From NCBI RefSeq assembly GCF_000422725.1, contig NZ_KE383910.1, forward strand, positions 295,887-359,886: a DNA stretch of 64,000 nucleotides, given 5' to 3'. The position numbers and the translations under genes are program-made. Below are positions 1 through 8,082 of this stretch, piece by piece; within the stretch, counting starts at the first letter, position 1; each line of letters opens with the position of its first letter. Origin of the DNA: Flavobacterium subsaxonicum WB 4.1-42 = DSM 21790. GTDB lineage: Bacteria; Bacteroidota; Bacteroidia; Flavobacteriales; Flavobacteriaceae. Below the pieces are notes generated by a model that saw nothing but the letters and a program-made list of their open reading frames with translations, was not told where the DNA came from and did not search any database.

Positions 1-221
1 CATATCTGGTCGCCTGCCACGGCAGTATTAATAGCTAACTGAATATCGGCACCGGCGTTTTCCCAGCTGGTACCGTCTCCGGTTCCGGTGGCTTCGGGCT
101 TAATATAAAATGTGGTTTGGGCCATAGCCCCGGTACCAAATATAAGGCAACCGAAAACAAGCATCTGGCGCATTTTAAGGTTAGCCAAAAGTGCCTTAAG
201 AATAGTAGTTTTTTTATTCAT
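1..221 (-). CDS. N-terminus of a secreted protein, possibly beta-helix (partial)
   Basis: Only the first 73 codons are in the window; the gene runs off the left edge. The product begins MNKKTTILKALLANLK and has a hydrophobic stretch ending GTGAMAQ, a typical Sec signal peptide. The mature start reads TTFYIKPEATGTGDGTSWEN followed by a segment with IQLAINTAVAGDQI. A GTGDGTSWxNA...AINTAxAGDxI pattern is common at the start of right-handed parallel beta-helix surface proteins of Bacteroidota, many of which carry a C-terminal T9SS domain. That assignment is inference, because the helix repeats and C-terminus are not visible. A start further upstream is unlikely since the signal peptide begins at this Met. 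Confidence 0.75.
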   Translation of the reverse strand, partial: MNKKTTILKALLANLKMRQMLVFGCLIFGTGAMAQTTFYIKPEATGTGDGTSWENAGADIQLAINTAVAGDQI

Positions 222-372
222 AAATATAAATTTTAGGTATATAGGGTCATCAGATTGATATAACTACAAAAATTAATAAAAATTAAATACAAACCAATAC
301 TATTTCGTTATTTTTTAGATGATTGTAGTTTTTTATCGATTAAATAATTTTTTTGATAAACGGAGTGTGAAA

Positions 373-390
373 TTATACCGCCCGGTATAA
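373..390. repeat. Perfect 8-bp inverted repeat
   Basis: TTATACCG (373-380) and CGGTATAA (383-390) are perfect inverted arms with a 2-base centre. It lies between the DoxX terminator and the promoter region of the gene starting at 221. It could be an operator for that gene or part of the terminator region. The sequence does not decide. Confidence 0.45.
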
Positions 391-392
391 AA

Positions 393-424
393 CAAAACAG
401 CCGCTCCAGAATCCTGAAGCGGCT
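393..424 (-). terminator. Rho-independent terminator of holB-doxX
   Basis: Read on the minus strand, AGCCGCT and AGCGGCT form a stem that extends through TCAG/CTGG to about 11 bp with a 4-base loop. It is followed by GTTTTGTTTT. It lies 50 bp past the DoxX stop codon. Confidence 0.8.
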
Positions 425-473
425 ATGCTATATTTCGATGTCTAAAAATCCAACGATCTAATTATTTGAAAAC

Positions 474-860
474 CTATCCCAGCCAGCTAAGTAGCAAAAC
501 GGCGGGAATAAAATAGATAACAATGGTGCGGGCGCCATCATAATCTTTAGCAAGGCGCTGACCCAACAGTAAAAACAGCAGGGTAATAGACGATAGTATG
601 GCAGCCATGATAGCAAACGTAGTACCCTCGTTAACCATAAGCTCTATAATACCGATGATGGAGAATGCGCCCGAAAAAATTTCTAAAACAAGGATCATTA
701 AAAGCGACTGTGGTACCTGGTTTTTAATTGGCGTGTTGGCAAAGTGGCCCTTAAGCCAGGCAATGTTGCCACTCCAGTCCATTATTTTATCGTAACCCGA
801 TTGTATAAAGGTAATTGCGAAAAACGCAAGCGTTATAAGTACGGCCGGTTGTAAATTCAT
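474..860 (-). CDS. DoxX-like small membrane protein
   Basis: A 128-residue protein with four predicted membrane segments: about residues 5-20, 50-75, 78-100 and 110-127. The N-terminal segment has an FIQSGYDKI motif, and later come GAFSIIGIIEL and LGQRLAKDYDGA; spacing and length suit the DoxX/DoxX-like family. Members are inner-membrane proteins tied loosely to redox or thiosulfate metabolism; no specific reaction can be read here. It starts 6 bp after the holB stop codon on the same strand and is followed by a strong terminator, so it is probably the last gene of a holB-doxX transcript. Confidence 0.7.
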   Translation of the reverse strand: MNLQPAVLITLAFFAITFIQSGYDKIMDWSGNIAWLKGHFANTPIKNQVPQSLLMILVLEIFSGAFSIIGIIELMVNEGTTFAIMAAILSSITLLFLLLGQRLAKDYDGARTIVIYFIPAVLLLSWLG

Positions 861-866
861 AAGTAT

Positions 867-2015
867 CTATTTTTTATGGATTAAACGTGTAAGTTTTATA
901 GAAAGGTCGGTTAAAATAATCTTGGCATTACCGTTGCGCTCAATATGGTACAGGGCATCGCTAAGTTCTTTAAAAATATCGCTAATGTTGCTGCCGTTTA
1001 CAAAAGGGGCAAAATTTTCGAGCTTAAATTTTTCAACCGTTGGCTCCATGTAAACCAGGTCTTTAGCGTTGTAGTTGATAAGCAGTGCCTGCCGAAACAT
1101 ATCGATACAAAAATTAAGAAACTGCTTTTGCGCCTCGCGGCCAATACTGGCAATTTGCTCGCTCCAGGCAATAAGGTCGTGTATGGCGGCGGCGTTGCCC
1201 TTAGCCCTAAAGGCGGCACGTACCCACATAACAAACCACTCTTCAAAAGGCAGCTCGTCGTTGGTTTTATGCAGCAGGTGAAGCGCCTTGTTGTAGTTGC
1301 CCTGTGCCTGGTGCGCCATTTTAAGTGCCGTTTTAGGCTCTACATTTTTGCGGGTAACAAGTCCGTCGGCAATAACCTGCTCCGGCAGCGCATTAAAATG
1401 CAGCACCTGGCAGCGGGAGAGTATGGTTTGCAGCAAATCGTCTTCGCTTTCGGCAATAAGTAAAAATACCGTTTTTTGGGGCGGCTCCTCTAAAAGCTTC
1501 AGCAGTTTATTGGCCGTGGCGGTATTCATTTTATCGGCCATCCAGATAATCATCACCTTGTAACCACCTTCGTAAGCCTTTAACGATAAGGCCTTAACGA
1601 TCTCGGTAGCCTCATCAACGCCAATCTGGCCCTGCTTATTGGCAATGTCAATTTTTTTGTACCAGTCAAACAGGCTGCCGTAAGGGGTTTCGGCTACAAA
1701 CTCGCGCCAGTGCTTTAAAAAGTTGGCACTAACGGGGTGGCTTTTAACCTCGCTGTTGGCCGCCACCGGAAACACAAAATGCAAATCGGGGTGCGACAGG
1801 TTCTGGAATTTAAGGTTGCAGGCAGCGTTGCCCTCTTTGTTTTCGCCATTGGTGTTGGCGCATAAAATATATTGGGCATAGGCTATGGCCAACGGCAGGG
1901 TGCCACTGCCCTCCGGGCCTATAAATAACTGGGCATGAGGTATACGGCCGCTATTGGCACTGGTGGCCAAATGGCTCTTTATGTGGTCCTGGCCTAAAAT
2001 TTCTGAAAAAAGCAT
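867..2015 (-). CDS. holB: DNA polymerase III delta' subunit
   Basis: A 382-residue AAA+ clamp-loader subunit. Near the N-terminus are ILGQDHIKSHL, HAQLFIGPEGSG and LAIAYAQYILC. The Walker A segment is degenerate (GPEGSGTLPLA, lacking the GK[ST] lysine), as expected for delta', which does not hydrolyse ATP. Around residue 160 is KVMIIWMADKMN followed by ANKLLKLLEEPP, and then ILSRCQVLHF with the SRC arginine-finger motif. Only two cysteines lie in the usual zinc-module region (residues about 52 and 65). In the clamp loader the protein would act with tau/gamma and delta to load the beta sliding clamp. DoxX follows after 6 bp. A TATATTTG box lies 4 bases before the ATG. Confidence 0.93.
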   Translation of the reverse strand: MLFSEILGQDHIKSHLATSANSGRIPHAQLFIGPEGSGTLPLAIAYAQYILCANTNGENKEGNAACNLKFQNLSHPDLHFVFPVAANSEVKSHPVSANFLKHWREFVAETPYGSLFDWYKKIDIANKQGQIGVDEATEIVKALSLKAYEGGYKVMIIWMADKMNTATANKLLKLLEEPPQKTVFLLIAESEDDLLQTILSRCQVLHFNALPEQVIADGLVTRKNVEPKTALKMAHQAQGNYNKALHLLHKTNDELPFEEWFVMWVRAAFRAKGNAAAIHDLIAWSEQIASIGREAQKQFLNFCIDMFRQALLINYNAKDLVYMEPTVEKFKLENFAPFVNGSNISDIFKELSDALYHIERNGNAKIILTDLSIKLTRLIHKK

Positions 2016-2019
2016 GGGG

Positions 2020-2027
2020 CAAATATA
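2020..2027 (-). promoter_or_regulatory. -7 box TATATTTG of holB, nearly touching the ATG
   Basis: On the minus strand the sequence reads TATATTTG-CCCC-ATG. The box is a perfect match to the Bacteroidota -7 consensus TAnnTTTG. Transcription would begin at or within a few bases of the start codon, suggesting a leaderless or near-leaderless mRNA. No clear -33 TTG was identified. Confidence 0.5.
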
Positions 2028-2055
2028 GGAGATTTTAGGAGATGACGTTTATGTT

Positions 2056-2625
2056 TTACTTTTTAGGAAGCGCCGCCGATCGGGTAACGTAAACCGGTAA
2101 TAAATTATCGGCGTGACGCATAACTACATAATACCATTTTTTTTGAGGCACATCTATAGTAAAAACATCGCCGGGATTATGGCTTTTAACGGCAGCTGTA
2201 AATTGCGGTACAATACCTTTTTCTGAAAACGAAAAATATTCAGAGTTAGGGTTGCCATCGGTATTATATTGTTTTATAAGATCTTTAAACGCTGCACCCT
2301 CTTTGTGTTTTTTAAGAATTTCTTCTCTTACGTCTGCTATCTCTTTTTCAGAAAGTTTGCTTCCGTCTAAAAAAATATAGGCAACGCAAAACGTTTCGTC
2401 TTTAGCAATTTTGGTAACCTGTAAAATCCTGCCATCCTTCTCAATAAATTCGCCTTCTTTATAAGGGCTCACTATTGGGTAGTAGGGTTGTTTCTCACAA
2501 ATGTGTGTAATGGCTACTTTTGTACTTTTATCATATAAATACTTGTTAGCCTCCTCTTTAGACATCAAATTTGTTTGGGCATAGTTACACAGCGGCAGCA
2601 AAAGAAATAGGAGTAAGTGTTTCAT
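2056..2625 (-). CDS. Secreted parvulin-type peptidyl-prolyl isomerase
   Basis: 189 residues from the ATG at 2625. An in-frame extension to 2709 exists, but this Met is followed directly by a clean signal peptide (MKHLLLFLLLPLCNYAQ), so the shorter start is chosen. The C-terminal half matches the parvulin/PpiC pattern: EEILKKHKEGAAFKDLIKQY, then TDGNPNSEYFSFSEKGIVPQ, then FTAAVKSHNPGDVFTIDVPQ and a final KKWYYVVMRH. Such enzymes catalyse cis-trans isomerisation of prolyl bonds in exported proteins in the periplasm. The region before the domain (about residues 20-95) is not recognised. It is smaller than SurA and has only one isomerase domain. It is separated from holB by 40 bp on the same strand. 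Confidence 0.8.
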   Translation of the reverse strand: MKHLLLFLLLPLCNYAQTNLMSKEEANKYLYDKSTKVAITHICEKQPYYPIVSPYKEGEFIEKDGRILQVTKIAKDETFCVAYIFLDGSKLSEKEIADVREEILKKHKEGAAFKDLIKQYNTDGNPNSEYFSFSEKGIVPQFTAAVKSHNPGDVFTIDVPQKKWYYVVMRHADNLLPVYVTRSAALPKK

Positions 2626-3023
2626 TGTTGGGGTTTTAATAGGGTGGTAAAAATAGTATTTTTTGTGGTGCAATTTATAAATATAAACCTGTCTTGATAA
2701 ATGCCACATTGGTTAGCGTTTCTAATTATTAGTCTTACGCATACAAAATTAAACTCCAAATCTATTGTCCTCGCTAAAAACGCATAGCATTAAACTTTAA
2801 ACGCAGTAGCTTAATCGTTTTCGCTCATCCCCAATCAAAAAATCTTATTACAAATTTGTACGGTTTCACGTCACATTAAAAAATTTAACACAGCAATAAG
2901 CCTTTGTTTTACAATGTTTTATTGTAAATATAGAAATGTTTGTCAACAATATGTTGGCTATTTATTAACAAAAAAAACTATATTTGCCTTTCCACATATT
3001 TTAAACAAACGCAAACACAGTTT
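2626..3023. other. Intergenic region between divergent parvulin and pgk genes
   Basis: About 400 bp of AT-rich sequence without a supported gene. It holds the pgk promoter near its right end and presumably the parvulin promoter. A TAGATTTG box on the minus strand (2757-2764) is a weak candidate for the latter, but no -33 partner was found and it lies 130 bp from the start codon. No repeat element was recognised. Confidence 0.5.
2954..2986 (+). promoter_or_regulatory. pgk promoter
   Basis: TTG at 2954-2956 and TATATTTG at 2979-2986 are separated by 22 bp, within the 17-23 bp spacing of the flavobacterial promoter TTG-N-TAnnTTTG. The box ends 37 bp before the pgk ATG. Confidence 0.65.
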
Positions 3024-4214
3024 ATGAAAACCCTTTCTGATATTAATTTTAAAGATAAAAAAGCAGTTATTAGAGTAGACTTCAACGTTCCGTTAGACGA
3101 GAACTTTAAGGTAACCGATGCTAACCGTATTGAAGCTGCTAAACCAACCATCGATAAAATTTTACAGGAAGGCGGCAGCGTTATCCTTATGTCGCACCTT
3201 GGCAGGCCAAAGGGTGTTGAAGAAAAATACTCGCTTAAGCATATTGTTGCCAAAGTATCTGAAGTGCTTGGCGTTGAAGTTAAGTTTGTAGACGACTGTA
3301 TTGGCGCTAAGGCTGAGCAGGCTTCGGCAGACCTTAAGCCGGGTGAAGTATTGCTGTTGGAAAACCTTCGTTTTTATAAAGAAGAAGAGGCCGGCGATGC
3401 CGATTTTGCCCAAAAATTAGCCAAGCTTGGCGATGTGTATGTTAATGATGCCTTTGGTACCGCACACCGTGCGCATGCATCGACCACAATTATTGCAAAT
3501 TATTTTCCTGAAGATAAAGTTTTTGGAACGCTACTTGCTAAGGAGATCGAAAGCCTTGACAAAGTTTTAAAAAATAGCGAGAAACCGGTTACTGCTGTTT
3601 TGGGCGGTAGCAAAGTTTCTTCTAAAATTACGGTTATCGAGAACATTCTTGATAAAGTAGACCACCTGATTATTGGCGGAGGTATGACCTTTACCTTTAT
3701 TAAGGCACAGGGCGGCAAGATTGGCGACTCTATTTGCGAGGACGACAAGCAGGAACTTGCCCTGGAGATTTTGGCTAAAGCCAAAGAAAAGAATGTACAG
3801 GTACATATTCCTGTAGACGTTATTGCTGCCGATGGCTTTAAGAACGATGCCAATACACAGGTTGTTGATGTAAGGGAAATTCCGGACGGATGGCAAGGCC
3901 TGGACGCGGGTCCTAAAAGCCTTGAGAACTTTAAAAAAGTTATCCTGGAGTCTAAAACAATTTTATGGAACGGCCCATTAGGGGTTTTTGAGATGGAAAA
4001 CTTTGCTAAAGGCACTATTGCCCTTGGTAATTTTATTGCCGAAGCTACTGAGAAAGGCGCATTTTCGCTTGTTGGCGGTGGCGACTCGGTGGCTGCTGTT
4101 AAACAATTTGGCCTTGAAGATAAAATGAGCTATGTTTCTACCGGTGGTGGTGCCATGCTCGAAATGCTTGAAGGAAAAACACTGCCCGGCATTGCTGCCA
4201 TTTTAGAGGCATAG
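3024..4214 (+). CDS. pgk: Phosphoglycerate kinase
   Basis: 396 residues, the usual length for bacterial PGK. The start is the ATG at 3024, giving MKTLSDINFKDKKAVIRVDF with the conserved VRVDFNVP-type motif; an upstream in-frame extension lacks homology and overlaps the promoter. Family hallmarks are seen in order: LMSHLGRPKG near residue 60, LLENLRFYKEEE near 110, VNDAFGTAHRAHAS, VLGGSKVSSKI near 195, ILWNGPLGVFEM near 320, and FSLVGGGDS followed by YVSTGGGAMLEML near the C-terminus. It interconverts 1,3-bisphosphoglycerate + ADP and 3-phosphoglycerate + ATP in cytosolic glycolysis/gluconeogenesis. A lytic transglycosylase gene follows after 92 bp in the same direction. Confidence 0.98.
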   Translation: MKTLSDINFKDKKAVIRVDFNVPLDENFKVTDANRIEAAKPTIDKILQEGGSVILMSHLGRPKGVEEKYSLKHIVAKVSEVLGVEVKFVDDCIGAKAEQASADLKPGEVLLLENLRFYKEEEAGDADFAQKLAKLGDVYVNDAFGTAHRAHASTTIIANYFPEDKVFGTLLAKEIESLDKVLKNSEKPVTAVLGGSKVSSKITVIENILDKVDHLIIGGGMTFTFIKAQGGKIGDSICEDDKQELALEILAKAKEKNVQVHIPVDVIAADGFKNDANTQVVDVREIPDGWQGLDAGPKSLENFKKVILESKTILWNGPLGVFEMENFAKGTIALGNFIAEATEKGAFSLVGGGDSVAAVKQFGLEDKMSYVSTGGGAMLEMLEGKTLPGIAAILEA

Positions 4215-4306
4215 TGTTAAAGTTTACAATACAATTAAAAAATCAAAGTTATAGTTAACATTGTTGCTTTGCAATACGTTGTAATTTAACTACTAAAGAG
4301 TAAATT

Positions 4307-6046
4307 ATGAATAAAAAAAGAACACTGTCCTTAGTACTTGCTATGCTTTCGGCTGGGGTTTTCGCCCAGGAAAGTGCGCAGGCAGACATATCGGCCGCAA
4401 GGCCCGAAATTAAATTATCGTTCCTTGATTCGCTTAAATCTACCTTTGTTCGCAACGAGCAAATGGCCAAAATAGACAGCCTGTGGCTAAACGAGCTTAA
4501 TAACGAAGACTTGTTTAGCAACATGCAGGAAGACCTGGCCAGGATTAACCCTGATGAAGAGGTAGATTACAGCCTGTCGACCCCATTGCTTAAAGAAAGG
4601 CTTGCCAAATTAGATGCCAAGTCGCCTTTTAACATTGAGTACAGCAAAGGACTGGAGAATATTATTAAAGCGTACTTAAAAAACAGGCCAAAAAGCTACG
4701 AGCGCTTGATGGCCATATCAGAATATTACTTCCCTATGTTCGAAGAGCACCTTGCCAAGTACAACGTGCCTTTAGAAATAAAATATTTAGCTGTTATAGA
4801 GTCGGCTCTTAACCCAAGGGCAAAATCAAGGGTAGGCGCTACAGGCTTATGGCAGTTTATGTACCCAACGGGTAAACAATACAACCTTGAGGTTAACAGC
4901 TATGTAGATGAGCGCAGCGACCCTTTAAAAGCTACCGAAGCTGCCTGCCAGTACCTAAGCAGCCTTTACAACATTTTTGGCGACTGGGACCTTGTTCTTG
5001 CCTCTTACAACGCAGGCCCGGGTAACGTTACCAAAGCCATACGCCGTTCTGGTACCTACAAAAACTACTGGAACATTCGTAAAAACCTTCCTAAAGAAAC
5101 ACAGGCTTACAACCCTACATTTTTAGCTACCATGTATATTTACGAATATGCTAAAGAACACGGTATTAAGGCTAAAAAAGCACCGCTTACGTATTTTGAG
5201 ACCGATACCATTATGGTAAAACGCCAAATGTCGTTTAAGCAAATTGCCCAGTTGTTAGATGTGCCGGTTAACCAACTACAGTTTTTAAACCCTATTTACA
5301 AGCTGGATGTTATACCGTACACTAAAGAGAAAGCCCACTTTTTAAGGCTTCCTAAAGAAAAAATTGGGTTATTAACCTCTAACGAAAATGCCTTTTATGC
5401 TTTTATAGACCACGAAGAAAGCAAGAGAGAAAAACCACACTTTAGCATTGATAGAGAAACCGCTATTGCATCGGCAGATTCTACACCGGCAAGAAGCTCT
5501 AAAGCAGTGGCATCTTCATACAAAAAGAAAAGCACCGTTACTACCAAGACTTATGTAATTAAGCGTGGTGATAACCTTGGCGAAATTGCCGATAAAAATA
5601 ACTGTACTGTTGCCGAGCTTAGAAAATGGAACAAGATTAAAGGCAACAATATTATGGCAGGCCAAAAGCTAAAGATCCAGAAAACCAGCATTATTAAAGT
5701 GCCGGTGGTTACCGAAGAAGCTATTGCCTTTAAAGAGGTTAGCAAGCCAACAAAAGAAAAGACAACTGCGGCTCCTGCTACAGAAGCCGATAACGATGTT
5801 GCCGAAGCTACCGTATGCGACGAACCGGCTGCAGAGCCAAAATCGGCTATTGCTGCGGCATCTAAACGTGCCCGCGAAGCAAGTTATGCAGAGGCAAGGA
5901 TGTATGTGGTACAAAAAGGCGATTCGCTTTTTAGCATTGCAAGAAAACACCCGGGTGTTACTGTTGAGAACCTTAAAAAGTGGAACGAAATTAACGGCGA
6001 AAGCATTAAGCCGGGAATGACACTGAAAGTAGGCGACGTTAACTAA
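4307..6046 (+). CDS. mltD: Membrane-associated lytic murein transglycosylase with two LysM domains
   Basis: 579 residues. A signal peptide (MNKKRTLSLVLAMLSAGVFA) is followed by an unassigned spacer and a GH23/SLT domain at about residues 130-280. That domain shows KYLAVIESALNPRAKS with the catalytic Glu, GATGLWQFMYPTGKQY, and LASYNAGPGNVTKAI. Two LysM peptidoglycan-binding modules follow at about 418-465 (TYVIKRGDNLGEIADKN) and 530-576 (MYVVQKGDSLFSIARKH), joined by a Glu/Ala/Lys-rich linker. The enzyme would cleave glycan strands to 1,6-anhydromuropeptides in the periplasm, helping wall turnover. The DUF4837 gene directly after it, with a stop-start overlap at an alternative ATG, suggests co-transcription. 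Confidence 0.92.
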   Translation: MNKKRTLSLVLAMLSAGVFAQESAQADISAARPEIKLSFLDSLKSTFVRNEQMAKIDSLWLNELNNEDLFSNMQEDLARINPDEEVDYSLSTPLLKERLAKLDAKSPFNIEYSKGLENIIKAYLKNRPKSYERLMAISEYYFPMFEEHLAKYNVPLEIKYLAVIESALNPRAKSRVGATGLWQFMYPTGKQYNLEVNSYVDERSDPLKATEAACQYLSSLYNIFGDWDLVLASYNAGPGNVTKAIRRSGTYKNYWNIRKNLPKETQAYNPTFLATMYIYEYAKEHGIKAKKAPLTYFETDTIMVKRQMSFKQIAQLLDVPVNQLQFLNPIYKLDVIPYTKEKAHFLRLPKEKIGLLTSNENAFYAFIDHEESKREKPHFSIDRETAIASADSTPARSSKAVASSYKKKSTVTTKTYVIKRGDNLGEIADKNNCTVAELRKWNKIKGNNIMAGQKLKIQKTSIIKVPVVTEEAIAFKEVSKPTKEKTTAAPATEADNDVAEATVCDEPAAEPKSAIAAASKRAREASYAEARMYVVQKGDSLFSIARKHPGVTVENLKKWNEINGESIKPGMTLKVGDVN

Positions 6047-6067
6047 ATGCCTAACAACATATTTTTT

Positions 6068-7045
6068 ATGAAAAAGGTGCAGCCAATAATAGCTATTATA
6101 GTAATTATTTGCTGCACTTTTTCGTGTAAAAAAGCTACCGATGCCAACGGGCAGTCGGCGGGAGATATTAACGAGATCTCCATTATTATTAGCGATGTGC
6201 TTTGGAATGGCGAGGTAGGCGACAGCCTGCGTAAAAAATTTGCCGCCCCGGTAGATGGCCTAACGCAGGAGGAACCGCTGTTTACCCTTAACCAGTACCA
6301 CGAGCAGTCGTTTAGCGGCGACCTTAAAAACGGCCGCAACATTATTGTTATAGACAAAGGCCCAAAAAAAGGGTTCAAGACTAAGCAGGATGGCAGCTGC
6401 AAGCCGCAAAATATGTTTACCATTACCGGTAAAACGGTTGATGAGATCTTAAAACAGATCCAGATGCATGCTGATGAGATGATTCGCATAATCAGGCAAA
6501 CCGAAGTAGTAGAAAACCAAAAGCGCAACGAAAAGGCTGGGCTTTTAAACACATCGGCCTTTGCAGCCAAATACGGCATCAGTATTAAAATGCCGGCCAG
6601 TTACAAATACGCCCTCCAGAACGGCGACTTTATGTGGCTTAAAAAAGACATTCCCGGGGGTAACACCAACATACTTTTTTATAAAGTGCCTTATGTTACC
6701 ATAGAAAACAAAAAAGAAATCGCGGCCAACATTATAAAAATGCGCGATTCTATTGGCAGTTTATACATACACGGGCAGGAGTCGGGCACCTTTATGGTTA
6801 CCGAAGAGGCCTATTCGCCCTACCTGTTCATGACCGGTTTTAACGATAAGCGCGCTTTTGAAACGCGCGGCAACTGGGAAATGGAGAATGATTTTATGAA
6901 CGGCCCTTTTGTTAACTACGCCATACGCGATGATAAGCACGCCTGCTACCTGATAATCGAAGGGTTTATATACAGTCCGTCATCGCCTAAGCGCGATCTT
7001 ATCATCGACCTCGAATCTATAATTAAGTCGGTTAAATTTCAATGA
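6068..7045 (+). CDS. DUF4837 family lipoprotein
   Basis: 325 residues from the ATG at 6068 (MKKVQPIIAIIVIICCTFSC). An ATG at 6047 directly after the mltD stop codon would add seven residues. The internal start is preferred because it gives a normal signal peptide with a lipobox ending FSC. The body shows DVLWNGEVGDSLRKKF and EPLFTLNQYHE near the N-terminus and a later WLKKDIPGGNTNILFYKVP, a combination typical of DUF4837, a Bacteroidota family of unknown function often found next to lytic transglycosylases. It is predicted to be anchored in the outer or inner membrane. The stop codon overlaps the start of the acetyltransferase gene (ATGA), so mltD, this gene and the acetyltransferase look like one operon. 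Confidence 0.8.
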   Translation: MKKVQPIIAIIVIICCTFSCKKATDANGQSAGDINEISIIISDVLWNGEVGDSLRKKFAAPVDGLTQEEPLFTLNQYHEQSFSGDLKNGRNIIVIDKGPKKGFKTKQDGSCKPQNMFTITGKTVDEILKQIQMHADEMIRIIRQTEVVENQKRNEKAGLLNTSAFAAKYGISIKMPASYKYALQNGDFMWLKKDIPGGNTNILFYKVPYVTIENKKEIAANIIKMRDSIGSLYIHGQESGTFMVTEEAYSPYLFMTGFNDKRAFETRGNWEMENDFMNGPFVNYAIRDDKHACYLIIEGFIYSPSSPKRDLIIDLESIIKSVKFQ

Positions 7046-7488
7046 GCATACAATTTAAAATAAAGCCGTTTAACGAGCTTTCTGTAACAGAACTATACCA
7101 AGCCCTGCAATTGCGCAGCGACGTGTTTATAGTAGAGCAAAACTGTGTATATCCAGATCTTGACGGTAAAGATGCGAAGGCATTGCACCTGTTAGGCGTT
7201 TATGAGGGTAATATAGTAGCCTATGCCCGCCTTTTTGGCCCGGGTTATTATTTTGATAATGCTTCCATTGGCCGTGTGGTTATTAATACAGAGTATCGCG
7301 ACCGCAAATGGGGCCATAACCTTATGCAGGCCGCTATTGCGGGGATAGAAGAGCATTATAATACAATGGCCATAACCATATCGGCACAATTATACCTTAA
7401 AAAGTTTTACGAAAGCCACGGCTTTGTGCAGGATGGCGAAGGCTACCTGGAAGATGATATTCCGCATATCAGGATGCACAAGGGGTAA
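7042..7488 (+). CDS. ElaA-like GNAT acetyltransferase
   Basis: 148 residues. ELYQALQLRSDVFIVEQNC near the N-terminus, then YPDLDGKDAKALHLLG, ASIGRVVINTEYRDRKWG and LYLKKFYESHGFVQDG fit the ElaA branch of GNAT N-acyltransferases. The R-x-x-x-x-G-type acetyl-CoA loop (YRDRKWGHNLM) is visible. These cytosolic enzymes move an acetyl group from acetyl-CoA to an amine; the substrate is unknown. The ATG overlaps the stop of the preceding DUF4837 gene by 4 bp, pointing to translational coupling. Confidence 0.85.
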   Translation: MSIQFKIKPFNELSVTELYQALQLRSDVFIVEQNCVYPDLDGKDAKALHLLGVYEGNIVAYARLFGPGYYFDNASIGRVVINTEYRDRKWGHNLMQAAIAGIEEHYNTMAITISAQLYLKKFYESHGFVQDGEGYLEDDIPHIRMHKG

Positions 7489-7580
7489 AATTCCACGTTG
7501 CGTGTAAAATGGCACGCGGATGTCGCGGATGCTGGCAATCGCGGATTTCCACGGATTTTACGTGCTATGCAGCTTGTATA

Positions 7581-7597
7581 GACGCATTGCATGCGTC
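7581..7597. repeat. GACGCAT/ATGCGTC palindrome
   Basis: Perfect 7-bp arms (7581-7587 and 7591-7597) around TGC. Related sequences occur at 7926-7948, 14555-14577 and 39437-39460, always between genes, so it belongs to a dispersed family. Confidence 0.6.
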
Positions 7598-7683
7598 TCC
7601 CATAATCTGTTGTAATTTATATTTGGCTTTAGCCGAATATAAATTTTATTACTGATTGGCATCCTCCTGTGGGGTGGTTATCT

Positions 7684-7880
7684 GTTCTTTTGTCTTGAAA
7701 CAAAAGAACCAAAAATTCAAGGCTCTAACTTTTTATGCTACAAAATATAAGCTTGGGCTAAATCATTTGAACCTGCCTACCGGCAGGCAGGCTCGCTTGC
7801 GCTCAAACAGCAAATGATTTTTAACGCCTCAACTTATATTTTGCTTAACGCAACAAAGTTTAAGGCCTTTGCTTCACTCT
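7684..7880. repeat. Nested inverted-repeat element
   Basis: GTTCTTTTGT (7684-7693) pairs with ACAAAAGAAC (7700-7709). Further in, AAATCATTTG (7760-7769) pairs with CAAATGATTT (7811-7820), flanked by imperfectly complementary AAAATATAAG (about 7742) and CTTATATTTT (about 7832) and by outer arms with AAGGC/GCCTT. A smaller CCTGCC/GGCAGG hairpin sits at the apex (7772-7787). The element could fold into one long stem of about 170 nt. No coding sequence is seen in it. Confidence 0.6.
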
Positions 7881-8082
7881 TGTGTGCTCACTCAAATTAC
7901 AAACGTCTTCTATTACTTTGTTTAAGACACATTCAATGCGTCTCTACGATAAAAACACACCAACCCAAAATCCTCCGTCGATAAAAATCATGTTTTAGTA
8001 TAGACAATTGAGCCTAACGTCTATTAGCTTCTTTTTAAGGTAGTTTCCTGTTGTTACTTTGAACTATAAATCAGGGACAACA

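Larger units (their letters stand above)
7489..8082. other. Intergenic region packed with dispersed palindromic repeats
   Basis: About 590 bp with no supported gene. It holds a CGCGGATTTCCACGGATTT-type stretch near 7530, a small GACGCAT/ATGCGTC palindrome (7581-7597), a 10-bp stem (7684-7709), a large nested hairpin (about 7700-7880), and a second copy of the ATGCGTCTC motif (7926-7948). All resemble repeats scattered between genes in flavobacterial genomes. The right end presumably carries the efflux operon promoter; TTACTTTG at 8054-8061 is one base off the -7 consensus. Confidence 0.6.

Noticed and set aside
867..2015. Defective ATPase in holB because Walker A lacks the usual lysine
   Set aside because: Delta' subunits normally have a degenerate P-loop; the SRC arginine finger is intact.
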